Shown here: positions 29,584-41,921 of the stretch, piece after piece
How positions within the stretch are numbered: position 1 is the first letter of the stretch
How the letters are laid out: each line of letters opens with the position of its first letter
Made by a program: the position numbers and the translations under genes
Notes under the pieces: model-generated
The model's input: the letters and a program-made list of their open reading frames with translations, nothing else
The model's database searches: none
Told to the model about the DNA's origin: nothing
Assembly: GCF_011745365.1 (NCBI RefSeq)
Contig: NW_024468912.1
Coordinates: 4,898,001-4,962,000 of the forward strand
DNA: 64,000 bases
Direction of reading: 5' to 3'
DNA from: Cryphonectria parasitica EP155
Taxonomy: Eukaryota; Ascomycota; Sordariomycetes; Diaporthales; Cryphonectriaceae

Positions 29584-31802
29584 ATGATGGATCCCTCGCT
29601 GGATCGCATAGAGCTTTCGACGACCCCAATCATACTCCGATCCTCTCTCCCTCCCGCACCAACCACGCCAACCCAGGCAGACACAGCCCTTGCGGCGTCA
29701 TCTGCAGACGACGCCATGGCACCCCTCGAGCCGGTGTCATCTGAGCGTATGAACAAACAGATCGGCTCGACCTCTCCTTCAAAGCGCGACTCGACCATCT
29801 CTGCACACGGTGGCATGTCGCCGTCCCGCCATGGCGGCCACTCGCGCGACAGCTCCGTCAGTGATAAGATTAACCAGTTCAACACTCTCGCCGCCGTTCA
29901 GAACAACAAGCTCGAGCGCAAGGCCGCCGACGCTGCCCTGAAGCGTGCTGCGCTGGGTCGCGAAGCTGCAGAGGAGGAGGCCCGCCGCTACAAGGATGAG
30001 GTGCGCGCGCTGAGAAAGCAGGTCGAGGAGGGCAAAGAGCGTGAGAGGCGAGTCGGTGAGAGGCTGGAGACAGTCATGGTATGTCACATTCCAGAATTTT
30101 GTATATGCACCCTGATGTTGAAGACTCGGGAACGGGCTGACCACCTCCTGTTGTTGACTTGCAGGAGAGTTATGGCCGTGCGAAAGAGACCCACGCCCAC
30201 ACACAGGCCCTCTGGGAGAAGGAGATCCGCCGCACGCGCAAGGAGACCTTCAAGAGCCAGAGCGTCATCGTGAAGCTGCAAGAAGAGCTCAAGTCCGCCC
30301 GCGCCGCCCAGAAGTCCGCCGAGGAGACCCTACAGCGGGAGAAGGAACGGAGCCTCAGCCGCGAGCAGGAGGCATTCCAAGCCAGATACAACCTGGTCGG
30401 CCTACAGGAGCAGCTGGATAAGGGCCGCTCCGAGCTCGAACAGGCCCTCGAGCGCATCAAGGTCGTCGAGCAGGAGCGCGACGCCTTCAAGACCCTGGCC
30501 AAGACTGAGGAGGACGTCGCCCGCATCGCCGCCGAGGGAAGGCTGCCCCTGCCAGCATCCAACATGGAAGACGAGGACGATGAGTTTGCAAGCCCCAGCA
30601 AAACAGGTTCCAGGGTGTCGTCACTGTCGCTCGTCGAGGTCAGATCGTCTGCGGCCAGCGAGGCCGAGATCGAGGAGCTCTCGCGGCTCTGGCAGTGGGA
30701 GAAGCAGCGTGCTGACCGGGCAAACGACCACATTGAATACCTTGAGGCCGAGTGTCGGCTCCACGCATGCTCCTGCATGAAGAAGCGGCCGCGTTCCAGC
30801 ATGGCCCTGCTCAGTCCCAAGCGCCAGAAGCGAGGCGAGCCTGCCCCTCTGGCAGACCCGTCTGACCGCATGATTCTTAGTGAGAAAGCGACAATCCCTC
30901 CACCACGTGAGACGTCTGCTCATTCCGTGCCCCAGCCAGCAAAACCGAGAAGGAACGAGCATAAAGAAGAGCGCAGGGCCACCATCTTCCTGCCGGACTT
31001 GGGAACTTTCCAGACGGTGTTTGCAGAAGAGGCGGAAGCCATAGAGAGGAACAGGAAAGGGGAGAAGATGAGCGGGCGCCGACAGTTGGAGGACAACGAT
31101 ATGACCATGGAGGATGCGCCTGCGCCACGGACGGAGGGTCGCCAAATGCCAGAACGGTACTCGCGCACGCCGTCTGTTGAGCCACCATCTTTTGCAGTCG
31201 TGGGGCCAGAGAGGGCCTCTCTCGCATCGCTCTTGAGCGCATCACACCAGCAGATGGCGCCTGTGGCCGAAGTCAATGCGCCTACCACGCTGGACAGTCG
31301 GGCACCTTCTGTTGTTGAAGTCAAGAAGATCACTATGGCTAAGACCCGTGGTGAAGGCTTCTCTCGGTCTCAACCCGCGCGTACGCCCCTCCAAGTCCAG
31401 GACCCCAACGTCGAGATGGCCCAAGGAGAACAATATCCCTTTAAAGCATCCTTTGGATCCCGCCCTCACACCACGACCTCTTTCTACCAGACATCTACAA
31501 CAACCACAACAATACCCCTGCGCGAGGAGACGTCGGAACCGAGCATGGCCCAGAAGCTATTGGCCCTGCAGCGGACGCCCTCACGTGGACGGGTGGCGGA
31601 TGACAGCGCGCCGAGCTGGGATGTCAACAATCCTGCTCTGACGCCGACCATGACGAGGGAGCAGGCCCTGGCCAAGATTCGTGAGCGACGTGGCCGTGCT
31701 AAGAGCGGAGCAGCTGCCACGCCGCACAAGAGCATGATGAGAGGGGTCCAGAGAAGAGAGATGAGCGCACCTGCTGGTAGGAAGGGGAGACTAGGGTCAT
31801 AA
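29584..31802 (+). CDS. Large coiled-coil protein, possibly spindle-pole-body (Cut12-like)
   Basis: Two exons (29584-30078 and 30165-31802; 86-base intron, GTATGT donor, TTGCAG acceptor) give 710 residues. After a disordered N-terminus, a long coiled coil runs from about residue 95 to 290, starting KINQFNTLAAVQNNKLERK and including KETHAHTQALWEKEIRRTRK, KLQEELKSARAAQKSAEETL and ERDAFKTLAKTEEDVARIAA. A second helical piece (LSRLWQWEKQRADRANDHI) leads to a Cys-containing segment (CRLHACSC). The C-terminal half is disordered and ends with a basic helix (ALAKIRERRGRAKSG). The coiled-coil region recalls fungal proteins labelled spindle pole body-associated Cut12, but this rests on memory of the motif and is uncertain. 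The tandem ATG at 29584/29587 was taken as start. Confidence 0.75.
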
Positions 31803-32256
31803 GCATCCTTTGACGTCTGGACTCGAGGCTCTTGCAAATTTCCATTCTGTCCGGTCTGTTCTTGTTGTAAGGGTTGCACACTGGTTATTTGTTTATGCGT
31901 GTGTCGCTCACGTCGGTGTCTCCGGAATCCCATTTTGGTGATCGTCTGCACAGCATTTCCTGGCGTTGGTTTGGTATTGATGATGAGTTGGACGGTCATT
32001 GACTGGGCGCTGGGAAATTGGGATGGTGGATTGTTTTGGAGGGTGCGAGCGAGGCTTGACTTTTCTTCTTTTCTCTTCACTTCTCATTACCACTTGTAGG
32101 GTCACGGCCTGCAGGATCAAAACTAAGGGGGGACGGTGTATTTCTAGCGTTCATCTGATCAAAAAAACGTACCACCACATTTATTCACTAGTTATGCATC
32201 ATTGTTCTTTTTGTGTGTGTTTGATTACACCACTTTGAGAGTTACGAACTACATTT
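31803..32256. other. Convergent 3' region
   Basis: Spacer between the stops of two convergent genes; no coding pattern. Confidence 0.4.
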
Positions 32257-34296
32257 TCAACCCATCAAGAAGGATTTTGCCTCGTTTCTGGCGTACTCAC
32301 CACTCAGGGCGTTTATTTTGACAGCAATCAGCACACACTCGACATTGGTCCTCCCACTTCCCACGCCCTGTATCCGTAGCCTCCACTGCGCCGTCTTCAG
32401 GGTCCAGTATCCTTCCTCTGGTACGCCCACGCCGTTGAGGTGCCCACCATCGACTCTCTTGCGTTTCCTCGGCGGGTACAGCGACAAGCCCGCTATCTCC
32501 GTTGGAGAGTCGATGGCCATCCCGGCGCTGCTGCTCGTATTGGTCGTCGGTGCTGTTCCGACAGCGTTTGGCGTCTCGGTGGCCTCGTTGCCCCCACTGC
32601 TCTCTGACGATACCGTCCTGTGCCCTGTGTACTTCCTCCCGTCCAGGGTGATGGCCGTCTCGGGCGGGATCTCACACTTGACCCAGTCATCGCTCAGGGG
32701 CGTGTTCCCCGGCGTGGGGGGCTGGCTCGAGGCCCCGCCCGACTTCATCAGCAGGCCCAAGGGCTGGGTGGTGGGCGGCAGGTTCAGCTTGCTGGCGATG
32801 ACCTCGAACAGCTTGGTCAGGCGGACGCGGCCGTCGCGGAAGAACTCGACGCGCATGCCGGTGTCGCCTGGGGCGTGGAAGTGCAGGCGCATGTTCTCGC
32901 CGCCGACCTCGAGGATCAGCTCGGCCGAGCGGTGGTCGACAAAGGGCCTGGCGTAGTGGACCCAGCCTGGGGCCGGGGGTTCGGACGGTCCTCCTCGTCC
33001 TCCTCCTCGTCCTCCTCCTCGTCCTGCTGCTGCTGCCGCTGCCCCTGCTGCCCGCTGCTGCTGTTGCTGGTGGTGGTGGTGGTGGTTGTGGAGAGCGGCG
33101 GGAGAGGAGGAGGAGGAGGAGGAGGAGGAGGAGGAGGAGGAGGAGGAAGAGAGGTTGGATGGGTCGGGAATGACGCTGACGCCGCTCTTGAGGATGTCCT
33201 CGAGGCGCAGGACGATCTCGTCGCGGCCGCGGAACTGGTTGAAGGCGCGGGCGTGGGGGATGAGGCGCTGCTCGAGGCCGCGGAAGTTGAAGTAGCGGCA
33301 GTCCTTGAGCAGGGTGGCGCGGTGCTCGTCGCTGCGGATCTGCAGCGGGTAGCCCCTGAGCAGGTGGAGCAGCTCGGCAAAGACCTCGGCGCTGCGGCCA
33401 GGAACGCAGGGGGGCAGGATGGAGGGGGGACGGATGAGGCCCTCGCGGTCGAGGCCGGGGAAGAGGTCGGAGGGGTCCGAGAAGAAGATGGCGAAGCCCA
33501 GGCTGAAGAAGTTGGGCGAGTTGCCCGGGTCGGAGAAGAGGTCGCGCGGGATCTGGAACTCGGTGTGGCCGATGGACATGAAGATGCTCTCCTCGTGGAG
33601 CTGCGAGATGAGCTTGGGCAGGGTGTAGAACTGCGCGTCGGCAAAGAGGCGCACAAAGTGAGTGCCGTCGCGCGGCGAGACGTGGTAGCCTTGAAGGTGC
33701 AGCGAGATATCCCGAAAGGTCACCGGGTCGCGGTCAATGTAGAGCGTGCGGATGGCGGTGGCAGGGTCATCGCCATTGTCCTCGGCCTGTTTGATCTGGC
33801 AGAGGAAGTACTGGGAGAAGTAGGAAGGCGCTGAGGAAAAGATGTCAGTGGGTGTTCACGGCGTAGGAAGGGGGCATTGCCAGTCTTTCATGTTGTGGGA
33901 TTGGGCGAGGGGCGGTGAGAAGAAGAATTGGGAGCAGGTCAATGTCAAATATGCAAGCACGTTATAGAAGGCTGCTTGCTCCAAGAGAGAAGAAGGGTAG
34001 CAATAGTAATGACGAGTTAATGTTATTCATGAGGATATGATGGTGATGATGATGTTGTTGATGTCGATGACAAATGACATACCGTCCGAGGAGATGGAGG
34101 CGCCTGAGAGCTTAAACAGCTCCGAGCCGATCTGGATGGGGAAAACGCGCTCATGAGGGAGGATCTCGGGGATCTTGGTGTGCGGCCTGATGGACGGTCC
34201 AGCACTGAGATGAGGCGGCGGAGGACGATGGTGATGATTTTGCGCGAGGTCTCCCGCCGCGGGGGTGTTACTGTTGGAGGATCGTCCGTCGGACAT
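32257..34296 (-). CDS. BTB/POZ-like protein with homopolymeric amino-acid tracts
   Basis: Two exons (34296-34083 and 33830-32257; 252-base intron) give 595 residues. After a His/Pro-rich start comes a BTB-like fold: FPIQIGSELFKLSGASISSDAPSYFSQYF across the intron, then IRTLYIDRDPVTFRDISLHLQGY, as in potassium-channel-tetramerisation-type BTB domains. A second similar segment follows (EFQIPRDLFSDPGNSPNFFS, then LRGYPLQI, and DCRYFNFRGLEQRLI). The middle is low complexity: poly-Ser, poly-His, poly-Gln, Ala and Gly-Arg tracts at about 32985-33160. The C-terminus has a conserved-looking folded part and an RKRKR basic patch. BTB proteins often act as adaptors for cullin-3 ligases; the role here is unknown. 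An in-frame ATG at 34335 is an alternative start. Confidence 0.75.
32985..33160. repeat. Clustered trinucleotide repeats in coding sequence
   Basis: A (GGA)n run of about 14 units at about 33106-33148 encodes poly-Ser on the minus strand; (TGG)n at about 33069-33086 encodes poly-His; GCTGCTG-type and CCTCCTCGT-type repeats encode Ala and Gly/Arg runs. They lie inside the BTB protein gene in the linker between domains. Confidence 0.85.
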
Positions 34297-35571
34297 GTTG
34301 GCCCCGGTTTCTTCTTCTTTCTTAAGTTTCTTCATATATGTTGTGTCTTTTGAGCCTTGTTCTGCGTGTCCAGCCACTGGCTGCACCACCTCATGGTCCT
34401 CCTCTTCCTCTTTTTCTTGTCCTTTCCTACTCCTCTCCTCCGTCTTCTCCTCCCTCCTCAGGGCGTTACTTGAGGCAGAACTGCACCTCGACTTGAGCAG
34501 TGAGCGACAAACCTCGTGTCGAAAATGCGCAGTGGCTCCTCTCAGCCGACCCGCCGCATCAGAACCTCAGAGCATGATCGCAGCCACACTGGAGCACGCA
34601 GAGATATATGTCTTCGGTGGGGGCGTAAAATGTCCTAAAACTGAATCTCACTTTTCACTTTTTCAGAGGGCGAAAGCGTGAGAGACAAAGAGAGCGAGAG
34701 AGGAGAGAGTTGTAGTAATTAATGTGCTTAGAAGAGATGAGATTAAACTGGGCTGCCTGCAAATTGAAAAGCTAAAAAGTTATGGGCTACCAAAGTACCA
34801 ATTTAGTCAAGTAAATTGCCGGTGAGTGCACCAAAGCCGATGGCCCTTGGCAGCTTCAGGCGCTAGACTCGAAATGTGCAGAGCCTACAGGGGGAGGCTA
34901 CAGTCAAGGCAGGGGCGGGTTTGCATGTGCTTTGCGGAACCACTAATTTGCAAGGCACCAGGGCACTTACCACACCGGTATTACCAATTCTTCATGCAAC
35001 CCCTCGACCCTCCCAAGGCCCTGACACCCAGAGACGGAGACAAGATTATACAATGATATTGGTCAATAGAGGTTTCTCAATTTCTGTGAATCGAATTGAC
35101 GCAAGGGTACAGATCACATAACATCTACTACTTTAACGTTATTGTATATGAAATTTCAATTATAACTCGCCTTCAAACCTCATGATTTTCAATATCAGAA
35201 GCTTGCGGTGGGAAACTCCTCTGTCTTTCTTCTTCTTTTAACTTCTCTTACAAAGGTCACTCAACCGAAGGCCGGCATAGGGACATCATGGCTCTCTCGT
35301 AGCAAAGAGCGCCTACCAAAGCTTCATTGTCCATCTCCTTCAAGCAACCGAAAATAGGCCTTTTCACCCTACTGAGCCGCGTCTTTGAACATGTGCGCTC
35401 CCGTGCCTTGATCCTACGGTCAAAGTCTATACAAAATGGGCAATTATATAGTGACAGTCCTCACATTCCTTACTATTGTGCCAGAGGGTTCTTAATATTG
35501 TCTGCAAAGTATCGGTTCTGATATCAACATACACATCTCGAATCCACTACAGAGACACCAGAAAACTAAAA
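34297..35571. other. Divergent promoter region, 1.3 kb
   Basis: Between the BTB gene (minus) and a secreted-protein gene (plus). The part 34297-34389 could be coding if the BTB gene starts upstream. A GAGA-rich purine tract is seen at about 34680-34709. No gene supported. Confidence 0.4.
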
Positions 35572-36212
35572 ATGAGGAGCCTTCTCAACACAACGCTCCT
35601 TGGGCTGTTTGCCTTTGTCCTGGCCATGGCCGGTGCTATCGATATTCGCTCAGAGGTAGTCCATGGAATGCAGTACTGCGGCAACTTTGCCAATGCCGAC
35701 GGCTCCATGTCCACCCAGCTTGTCGACAAACTAGGCGAGGGCGACTTGAAAGATCGCCAGTATACTGTCGCTGCCCACGGATGCAACCGTGTTCAGTGCT
35801 GGGATACAAGCGGCGTCTACGTCTGCAATGTAAGTAAACCTCCAGAGGGCCGTCAAAGTCCCCCAAGCCCCGACCCGCCCCGGGAGTAGCGCGAAGTGGG
35901 TGCCAGAAAAGAAAAGAAGATGAAGTAAATTACTAACAGGTTTGGCAGGATAATGATTCCGAGCTGACCGTCTCAGGCGAACAAGTCAGTGACGTCGGAG
36001 AACTGATCCTGTCAGGCTGTTGCATGTTCAGTGCCAGCGGTAAGGATATCGGCCAGGAGATCATGTCCGGCCAGCAGTTTACCCAGTGGGGTTGGAATGT
36101 CATTGTCGCATATGCCGACTGCAACGTCCCTATCACGGAGAAGCCCTCAAACTTGGGCGGTTATGGGGTCAATGGCGGCACTTGTTGGGAGTACTCGAGC
36201 ATGGCAGGCTGA
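35572..36212 (+). CDS. Small secreted cysteine-rich protein
   Basis: Two exons (35572-35829 and 35949-36212; intron donor GTAAGT, acceptor GGCAG) give 173 residues. A signal peptide (MRSLLNTTLLGLFAFVLAMA) precedes a mature part with eight cysteines: MQYCGNF, HGCNRVQCWD, VYVCN, SGCCMF, ADCNV and TCWEY, an even number that could all be in disulfides. Gly and Trp are frequent near the cysteines. No known domain is recognised. Secretion is clear from the leader; a role in host or microbe contact is only a possibility. Confidence 0.75.
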
Positions 36213-38029
36213 TATTGGTCTGGGACTGACTTTAAGTACCTAAGTATACAAGTACTGCTCACCAGAGTCTCAACGCCCGAACGTCGTCTTTCACGATACT
36301 TATGGGAACAACTTCAAACTTTTCATCCCCGCGATATTGATAGTACCCTATTCATTACCCCTCTAGATATCTCTTTCCTTCTTTTCTTTTTATTCAGACT
36401 GGCGGCACTGCAGTCAGAAATCTTGTTCATTAGCAGATACATGACTTTCAGACTGTATACTCCGCAACCTTATATACTTTTCTTCTGTCTAGAAAATATA
36501 TTATATTCCAACAGATATAAATCGTATCATGTTCCCCAGAGCTATGCTTGACTCTCGGTTAGATTAAAGGGACCAAGAGAGACGTAGACACCAAGGGTTG
36601 GTGCACTGGTAATGTCTATACTCTCCATGGCATATGCTTCACAAATGCAACTGAATCTGATTGGGATCTCACAATTTCATATAGTGTGGTTGGTCATCTT
36701 TAACAATGTATTACCAAAGGATAATGGTTCATTTGTCAAATCTAGACATTGGGTGGAACTGCCCTCCTGAGTCCACCATCACTTTATGTATTCAGACTTG
36801 CGCTCAATGGTAGAAAGGCCTCAAAATTCTGTAGCCCTGTCTACGTACATTTTAAAAAGAATATCCCATCATTCATGTGTAGTGTGTATACACAGTTTTC
36901 CGGAATCGCAAGTGATGAAAGACAGGTCTTTAGGCATAAGCCCGCTGGCAACAGCATCGACTTGTTTGCAAGTTTACTTCATAACTCTCTTCTTTGCCCC
37001 ACTTCATGCTGTGCCCGCAAAATGAAACCTTGTGGCTCTAGATATAGAGTGGCCCTTGTCCAACAACGATCAAGTATGCGACCTGTCACATCTGGGTGTA
37101 ATTCGGGTATAGAATGTTTTTATATCCTTGTTCGGCCAGTGCTTGACAGCTGTACCGTCTTCCTAGGTATGGGTAATACTGGCATGATACAGCTCACTGA
37201 CGTACGGATAAGTTGATATCAGTTTTGAGGTTACGGCTGGTTGGCGCACGAACCGCAATATGGCAAATGGACATGTGGAGCTACAACGAGATTTACATGA
37301 CACTCGGAACCTCCTGAACAAAACGGCAATCATAGCTGGCAATGTTGAGCCTGGCATGTCAAGGGCATATTATGATGATTACTTCTTCGAGCCTGGAACA
37401 AAGGGTCATGAGATCTTCACACTGCTCCGTGTTGCTAGACTCGCTCTCTCACATTCTTTCTATAGGCTTAGCCATCACTTTGTCAAGGCCAGAACCAGCC
37501 TAGGCCTGAGTTTGGGAATCATACTGGGTCACCAATCTTATTGTGAAGCACATGCAATCATGAAGGGCCATATGTGGTTGCGAAAGAGTCCAATGCCGTA
37601 TGCGGTGAACGCAGATTGCCAGAGAAACATCACTACCTGTGCAGGCTAGAAATATTGCAAAGGGAAAGACAGCACAAGAAGAGAGAAATGATGAGAACGT
37701 CTTGTAAATTACAATGGAGGGTCTAGAAGCCACCCAGACGAGTATCACTAACGCCAGGCATGCTCCAAAACCCAGACCACGACCTGAGACGGAATGCTCC
37801 CCGGCAACCACATAGAAAGAAATCGTCCGAAGGCACACCGCCCCTCCCCCTGCACCACTTCTATCATCTCGCCCCTTTTTGTTCGAGTTGAATGACCCAG
37901 TCCAGTCAGTATCGACCCAAGCACGAAACGACAACACCACCAGCTGTGGCTCATCCCCTGATTAGACTCCTCTCGAGCCTCTACTGCATCATTGCTGATT
38001 TTGTACAGTGGTTAAAAGAGAGGAAGCGC
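36213..38029. other. 1.8-kb convergent region without a supported gene
   Basis: Lies between the stops of the secreted-protein gene and the ADP/ATP carrier gene. A 129-codon frame at 37260-37649 and a 155-codon frame at 36749-37216 exist but show no signal peptide, domain or flanking promoter, so I do not call them. Confidence 0.45.
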
Positions 38030-39711
38030 TTAGCCGGAGCCGCCCTTGAAAGCCTTTCCGAAGAGGAGGAGCTGGAGCTGATCGTAGATGGACAGGACAC
38101 CAGCACCGGCGACACCACGGAGAATGTTGGCACCAGCACCCTTGAACAGGGACTTGACACCCTCCTTGGCGACGATCTGGCGGAAAGCATCGAGGGAACC
38201 GTTGTACTTGACGGCTTCGCCAGAGGTCATCATCATACGCCGACGGACAGTGTCAAGAGGGTAGGAGGCGATACCGGCACCAGTGGTGACGCACCAGCCG
38301 AGCAGGAAGGAGGCGAGGAAGTTACCAGCGAGGGGACCGACCAGGACAACGGGCTTGATGGAGTCGTAGAGACCGAAGTACAGACCACGGTAAACGACAA
38401 TTCCGAGGACGGAGGGACCGAAGCCACGGTACAGACCGGCAATACCGTCGGAGGCGAGGGTCTTACGGTAGACGTCGACGAGACCGTTGAACTGACGGGC
38501 ACCGCCACCCTTGGCAGACTTGGCGTCGTTGGCCAGACGGGTACGGGCGTAGTCGAGGGAGTAGACGAACAGCAGAGAGGTGGCACCAGCAGCCTGAGAG
38601 CCTTGTGTTAGCCACTTATTGTATTCACACCAAACAGGGAAGGGGTCTGTCAGCACGTACACCACCGGAGGCCAGGTTACCAGCCATCCACTTGGCATAG
38701 CCGTCCTTCTCCTTCTTGAAGTTGAACATCTTCTTGAACTTGTCACGGAAGGCGAAGTTCAGGGCCTGGGTAGGGAAGTAACGGATGACGTTGGCAGTGT
38801 TGCCACGCCACAGCGACATGACGCCCTCATCGGCAGCGGTGCGGCGGAAGCAGTCGGCGATGCCATTGTACTTGCGGTCCAGACGGCCGGCCTTCAACAT
38901 CTCATCCTGTAGTGGGCAAAAAGATTAGCAACGTGGAACGTCGAGGGAAAAGATGCCGACCAGGGGAAAGGGTGAGATCGCCGAAGTTGATGAGGCGCGA
39001 TCATTTGGTTTGATACGCGCTAAATCAGGACAACATACCTGGTTCTGGATGAGGAGCTTGATACGCTCGATGGGAGCGGCAGCGGTCTTCGAGACAGCGG
39101 CGGAGACACCACCCACTGGAAGGGAATGTCAGCTTGCGATTCCTCTCGTCCACCAGAGGCAGATAGGGAAGATAGAATATGGCGCCTAAGCTATCACCAG
39201 CCCGCCATACGGAACAGCTTTGTGTCTGTGCCCAGTACGGGGAAAGGTGACGGCGAGGCACTGTTGTTGGAGTGTAGATGCTCGAGATAACGTACTCAAG
39301 AAGTCCGCGACGAAGGGCTATGAGATCAAAAATGGTCAGCAATGAAGGTCTTTGTAGATGCATGCTGTGTGTATGTGTGCTCTGCCAAGCTGTGCCTTCA
39401 CATGGCAAGCTGGCAAATTTTTTCTCGCGGGCGGCGATAAGCCACAGGCAGGTCCCAATCGACGTTCCCACGCGTACAACCACTCAAAACGGGTCGAGGC
39501 GATTGCCGTTCATCAATGGGCAGCGTCGACAACGACCAGACCGATGGCTGCAGGTGTTGCGAATGGCCTCGCTGTCCTCTCTGGAGCTCGGGACTTGCCA
39601 CTGCTTGTCCTGCGACACCCGCAAGGTATTTCGTTCACAGCAACGCAGAAAGAGCCACAAAGAAGAACTCACCGGCATGCCCAGGACCTTAACCTGGTCG
39701 TTGGGAGACAT
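38030..39711 (-). CDS. AAC: Mitochondrial ADP/ATP carrier
   Basis: Five exons: 39711-39673, 39317-39296, 39115-39039, 38906-38661 and 38593-38030, about 315 residues. The carrier swaps cytosolic ADP for matrix ATP across the inner mitochondrial membrane. Seen are [31 protein letters not shown] in pieces (PxE/D-x-x-K signature of repeat 1), [20 protein letters not shown], the second repeat with [11 protein letters not shown], and the nucleotide-carrier signature DTVRRRMMM followed by the third repeat. Length matches the family. The second exon is only 22 bases and is essential to complete PFVADFL before [10 protein letters not shown]. Introns cluster in the first third of the gene, common in highly expressed fungal genes. 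The leader is CT-rich on the coding strand. Confidence 0.95.
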
Positions 39712-41346
39712 TGTGAATGTCGGACTGGATCAAAGATACAAAAAGGTCTTTGATGATTGAGTGGAGATGAAGAAAGGAAAGAAGGAAAGTTGAATCCGCC
39801 TGGGGGAAAACTGGCAGGAAGGGAGTTTTGAGGTGAGGGAAAAAAAGACTACGAGACGGACCGGGGGGATTGGCAAGAAAAATTTGGTAGCAGGCCCCTG
39901 CTAGCTGGGTGCTGCTCTGTATAGGTCGCACTACCGCGGGTGCGACAACGAAACGATTGTAACCAGGGAAAAAGCGGGTCAGCCCCGTCTTAGCGGTTTT
40001 TCCCGACTGTTTCCCGCCATTCAGGCCCTCCCACGCCCCAAGCTGCCCCTACCTTGCCCCAGAAGACCCTCATCCGGGCCCTCAAGCGCCCCGGTCAGAG
40101 CGTTTTTCAGAGCCTAGAAAGTCCAACCAGCCCCTGTGCAATAGTAAGTCTCGCAGATGCTGCCATGTAACCACAGCACTGTGCACGGTGCCGGAGAGTA
40201 CATTCATTGCCGGGGGACATGGACTGCGGTGGCGGCAATCCTACTGCGCTTTAAATACTCAGCCCGGATCTTTTTCTGCCTCCTTACCGTCAGCACCGAC
40301 GTCCCCCGTCGCGAAACGCCCCCGGCTGTGGATTTTTTTAGTGTATCTGAGATAACCTTTCTAGCTCAAGATTGGTCTCGTGCGTCTGCACTTATGTACT
40401 TGTGAGCTGTCAAAAGGAGTGCATTGCTGCTGTCGTCACGATGAGGAGTTGACTAGGGTAGTAAGTCCAAGAGCCTTTCTTCACTCTTGGGAATTAACTT
40501 GAGTCCAACATCGTCTACTATCAGGCGTGTCAGAGCCATAAAAGTACAGGTAGTGAGGCCTAAGCACGACGTAGCCTTTAAAGCCGGGCCAAGGCTAACG
40601 GCGTCCCCGAGTTGAACCTGTTGCCGGCCAGCTTTGTTGGATTTCTCAGGTTTACCATCCCATGATGCTGGCCTACAGACACACAAAGCTATTATGTTTA
40701 ACTACAAATTGATCCCAGGCACACATGGGGGTGCCGGGCTTATGACCTGGGTGGCCTTGACCATTACCAGGTGGCAGGATCCAGCTAGCAAGGCTGCTGC
40801 CTCACCTGGGACTCAATGTGCCCGCCGTTGAGCGAGTTAGCAAAGTCCATCGAATTGGGTTGGATAGTACGCTCAAGCCTGGCTCCATGCCACAGTTCGA
40901 AGCTGGATTACACTAGATTCACAGAGCCACCCCTTGAACAGGCCGCCTCATTTGTACGAGGACACATCACGCGCAACGGCAGTCGACGACAGTCGGCTTG
41001 TGGCCTTGCAGGTTCAACATGTTGTTCAATGCCGCTCCATTGTTCATGGGCTCAGAGCACTTCCGACCCAGCTGTTATGCTACACCCAGCAAGTGATGTC
41101 CCCGGGCTGAAAGATAACGTAATATCAATTCCGTATTCCCTTTCCAGCCATGACCAAAGAACCGAGATCAGACCTGACCAGAAACGCCCAGCCTGAAAAT
41201 TTTTGTTCTTGTCCATGCCATTGCAACCTGCCCCTTTGCGGGAGCTCCCTTCAATTCATCATCCATCGATGTTGTGCCGAGGCGTCATCATGGATAAGGA
41301 CTCGAGTATCGTGTGGTTTGATCGAGTGGAAGAGCACGAGGGTTGT
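39712..41346. other. 1.6-kb region: carrier promoter and 3' flank of RPS25
   Basis: No gene supported. The first 200 bases beyond the carrier start are purine-rich here, giving a CT-rich leader on the minus strand. Other frames are short and patternless. Confidence 0.45.
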
Positions 41347-41921
41347 TTAGTCAGAGCTACCCACGGCGCGGGCTGTGCAGAGAGAATAAACATTTAGCAT
41401 GCGTGCCATCCTGACCAAAAGGACTACCTGGATGGTGTAGACCTACTGTAGATCTTCATCTTGCTGTGCGTCACGATGGGTCGGATCTGTCCCTTCTCCT
41501 CGAGGTCCTTCAGGCAGTGGCGGGCCAGAGAGCCGTTGATCTTGAGTCTGTCCACCAGGGTGGCGACGGTGACGAGACGGTAGGACTGGACATCCTTGTA
41601 CAGCTTCTCCGAGGTGGCCTTGTCAAGAATGACGGCGTGCTGGGCCTTGTCCTTGACTGTTGATTGACGAGAGAAGGTCAGCGAGGGCTCTGCAGTACTA
41701 TTGCGTTCACTTTGTGACCCGAGGGGGTGGAAGTGATGCGGCGATGCAGAGCGAGTGATGGTTGGCGCATGATATCGTCGTTCATCACCGACGCCGCCGT
41801 CGCCGCAACACTCCCGGACCCATGATCACGACGCCGATTGAAGGTAGCAGAGTCTGCACGTACCCTTGCCCTTGGACCACTTCTTCTTCTGCTTCTTCGC
41901 GCCGGATGCAGCGGGAGCCAT
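41347..41921 (-). CDS. RPS25: 40S ribosomal protein S25 (eS25)
   Basis: Three exons (41921-41864, 41656-41447, 41372-41347) give 97 residues, the usual eS25 length. The basic start MAPAASGAKKQKKKWSKGK is joined to VKDKAQHAVILDKATSEKLY, then SYRLVTVATLVDRLKINGSL and GQIRPIVTHSKMKIYT; the 26-base last exon adds RAVGSSD and the stop. The winged-helix core of eS25 binds near the decoding-site head of the small subunit. All three splice junctions keep phase (donors GTACGT and GTAGGT, acceptors CAG). It is transcribed divergently from RPS5 with about 500 bases between the start codons, a simple arrangement for co-regulation. Confidence 0.95.

Noticed and set aside
32620..33834. 404-codon open frame on the plus strand
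   Set aside because: Antisense to the BTB gene; repeats make it open by chance (poly-Ser and poly-Gly in the mirror frame).
32257..34389. GTG at 34389 as start of the BTB protein
   Set aside because: Not an ATG; ATG codons at 34335 and 34296 are available in the same frame.
37260..37649. 129-codon frame starting MANGHVELQRDLH
   Set aside because: No signal peptide, domain, intron signals or neighbours that support it; random composition.
37892..38611. 239-codon open frame on the plus strand
   Set aside because: Antisense shadow of the ADP/ATP carrier gene, Thr/Val/Gly-rich with no domain.
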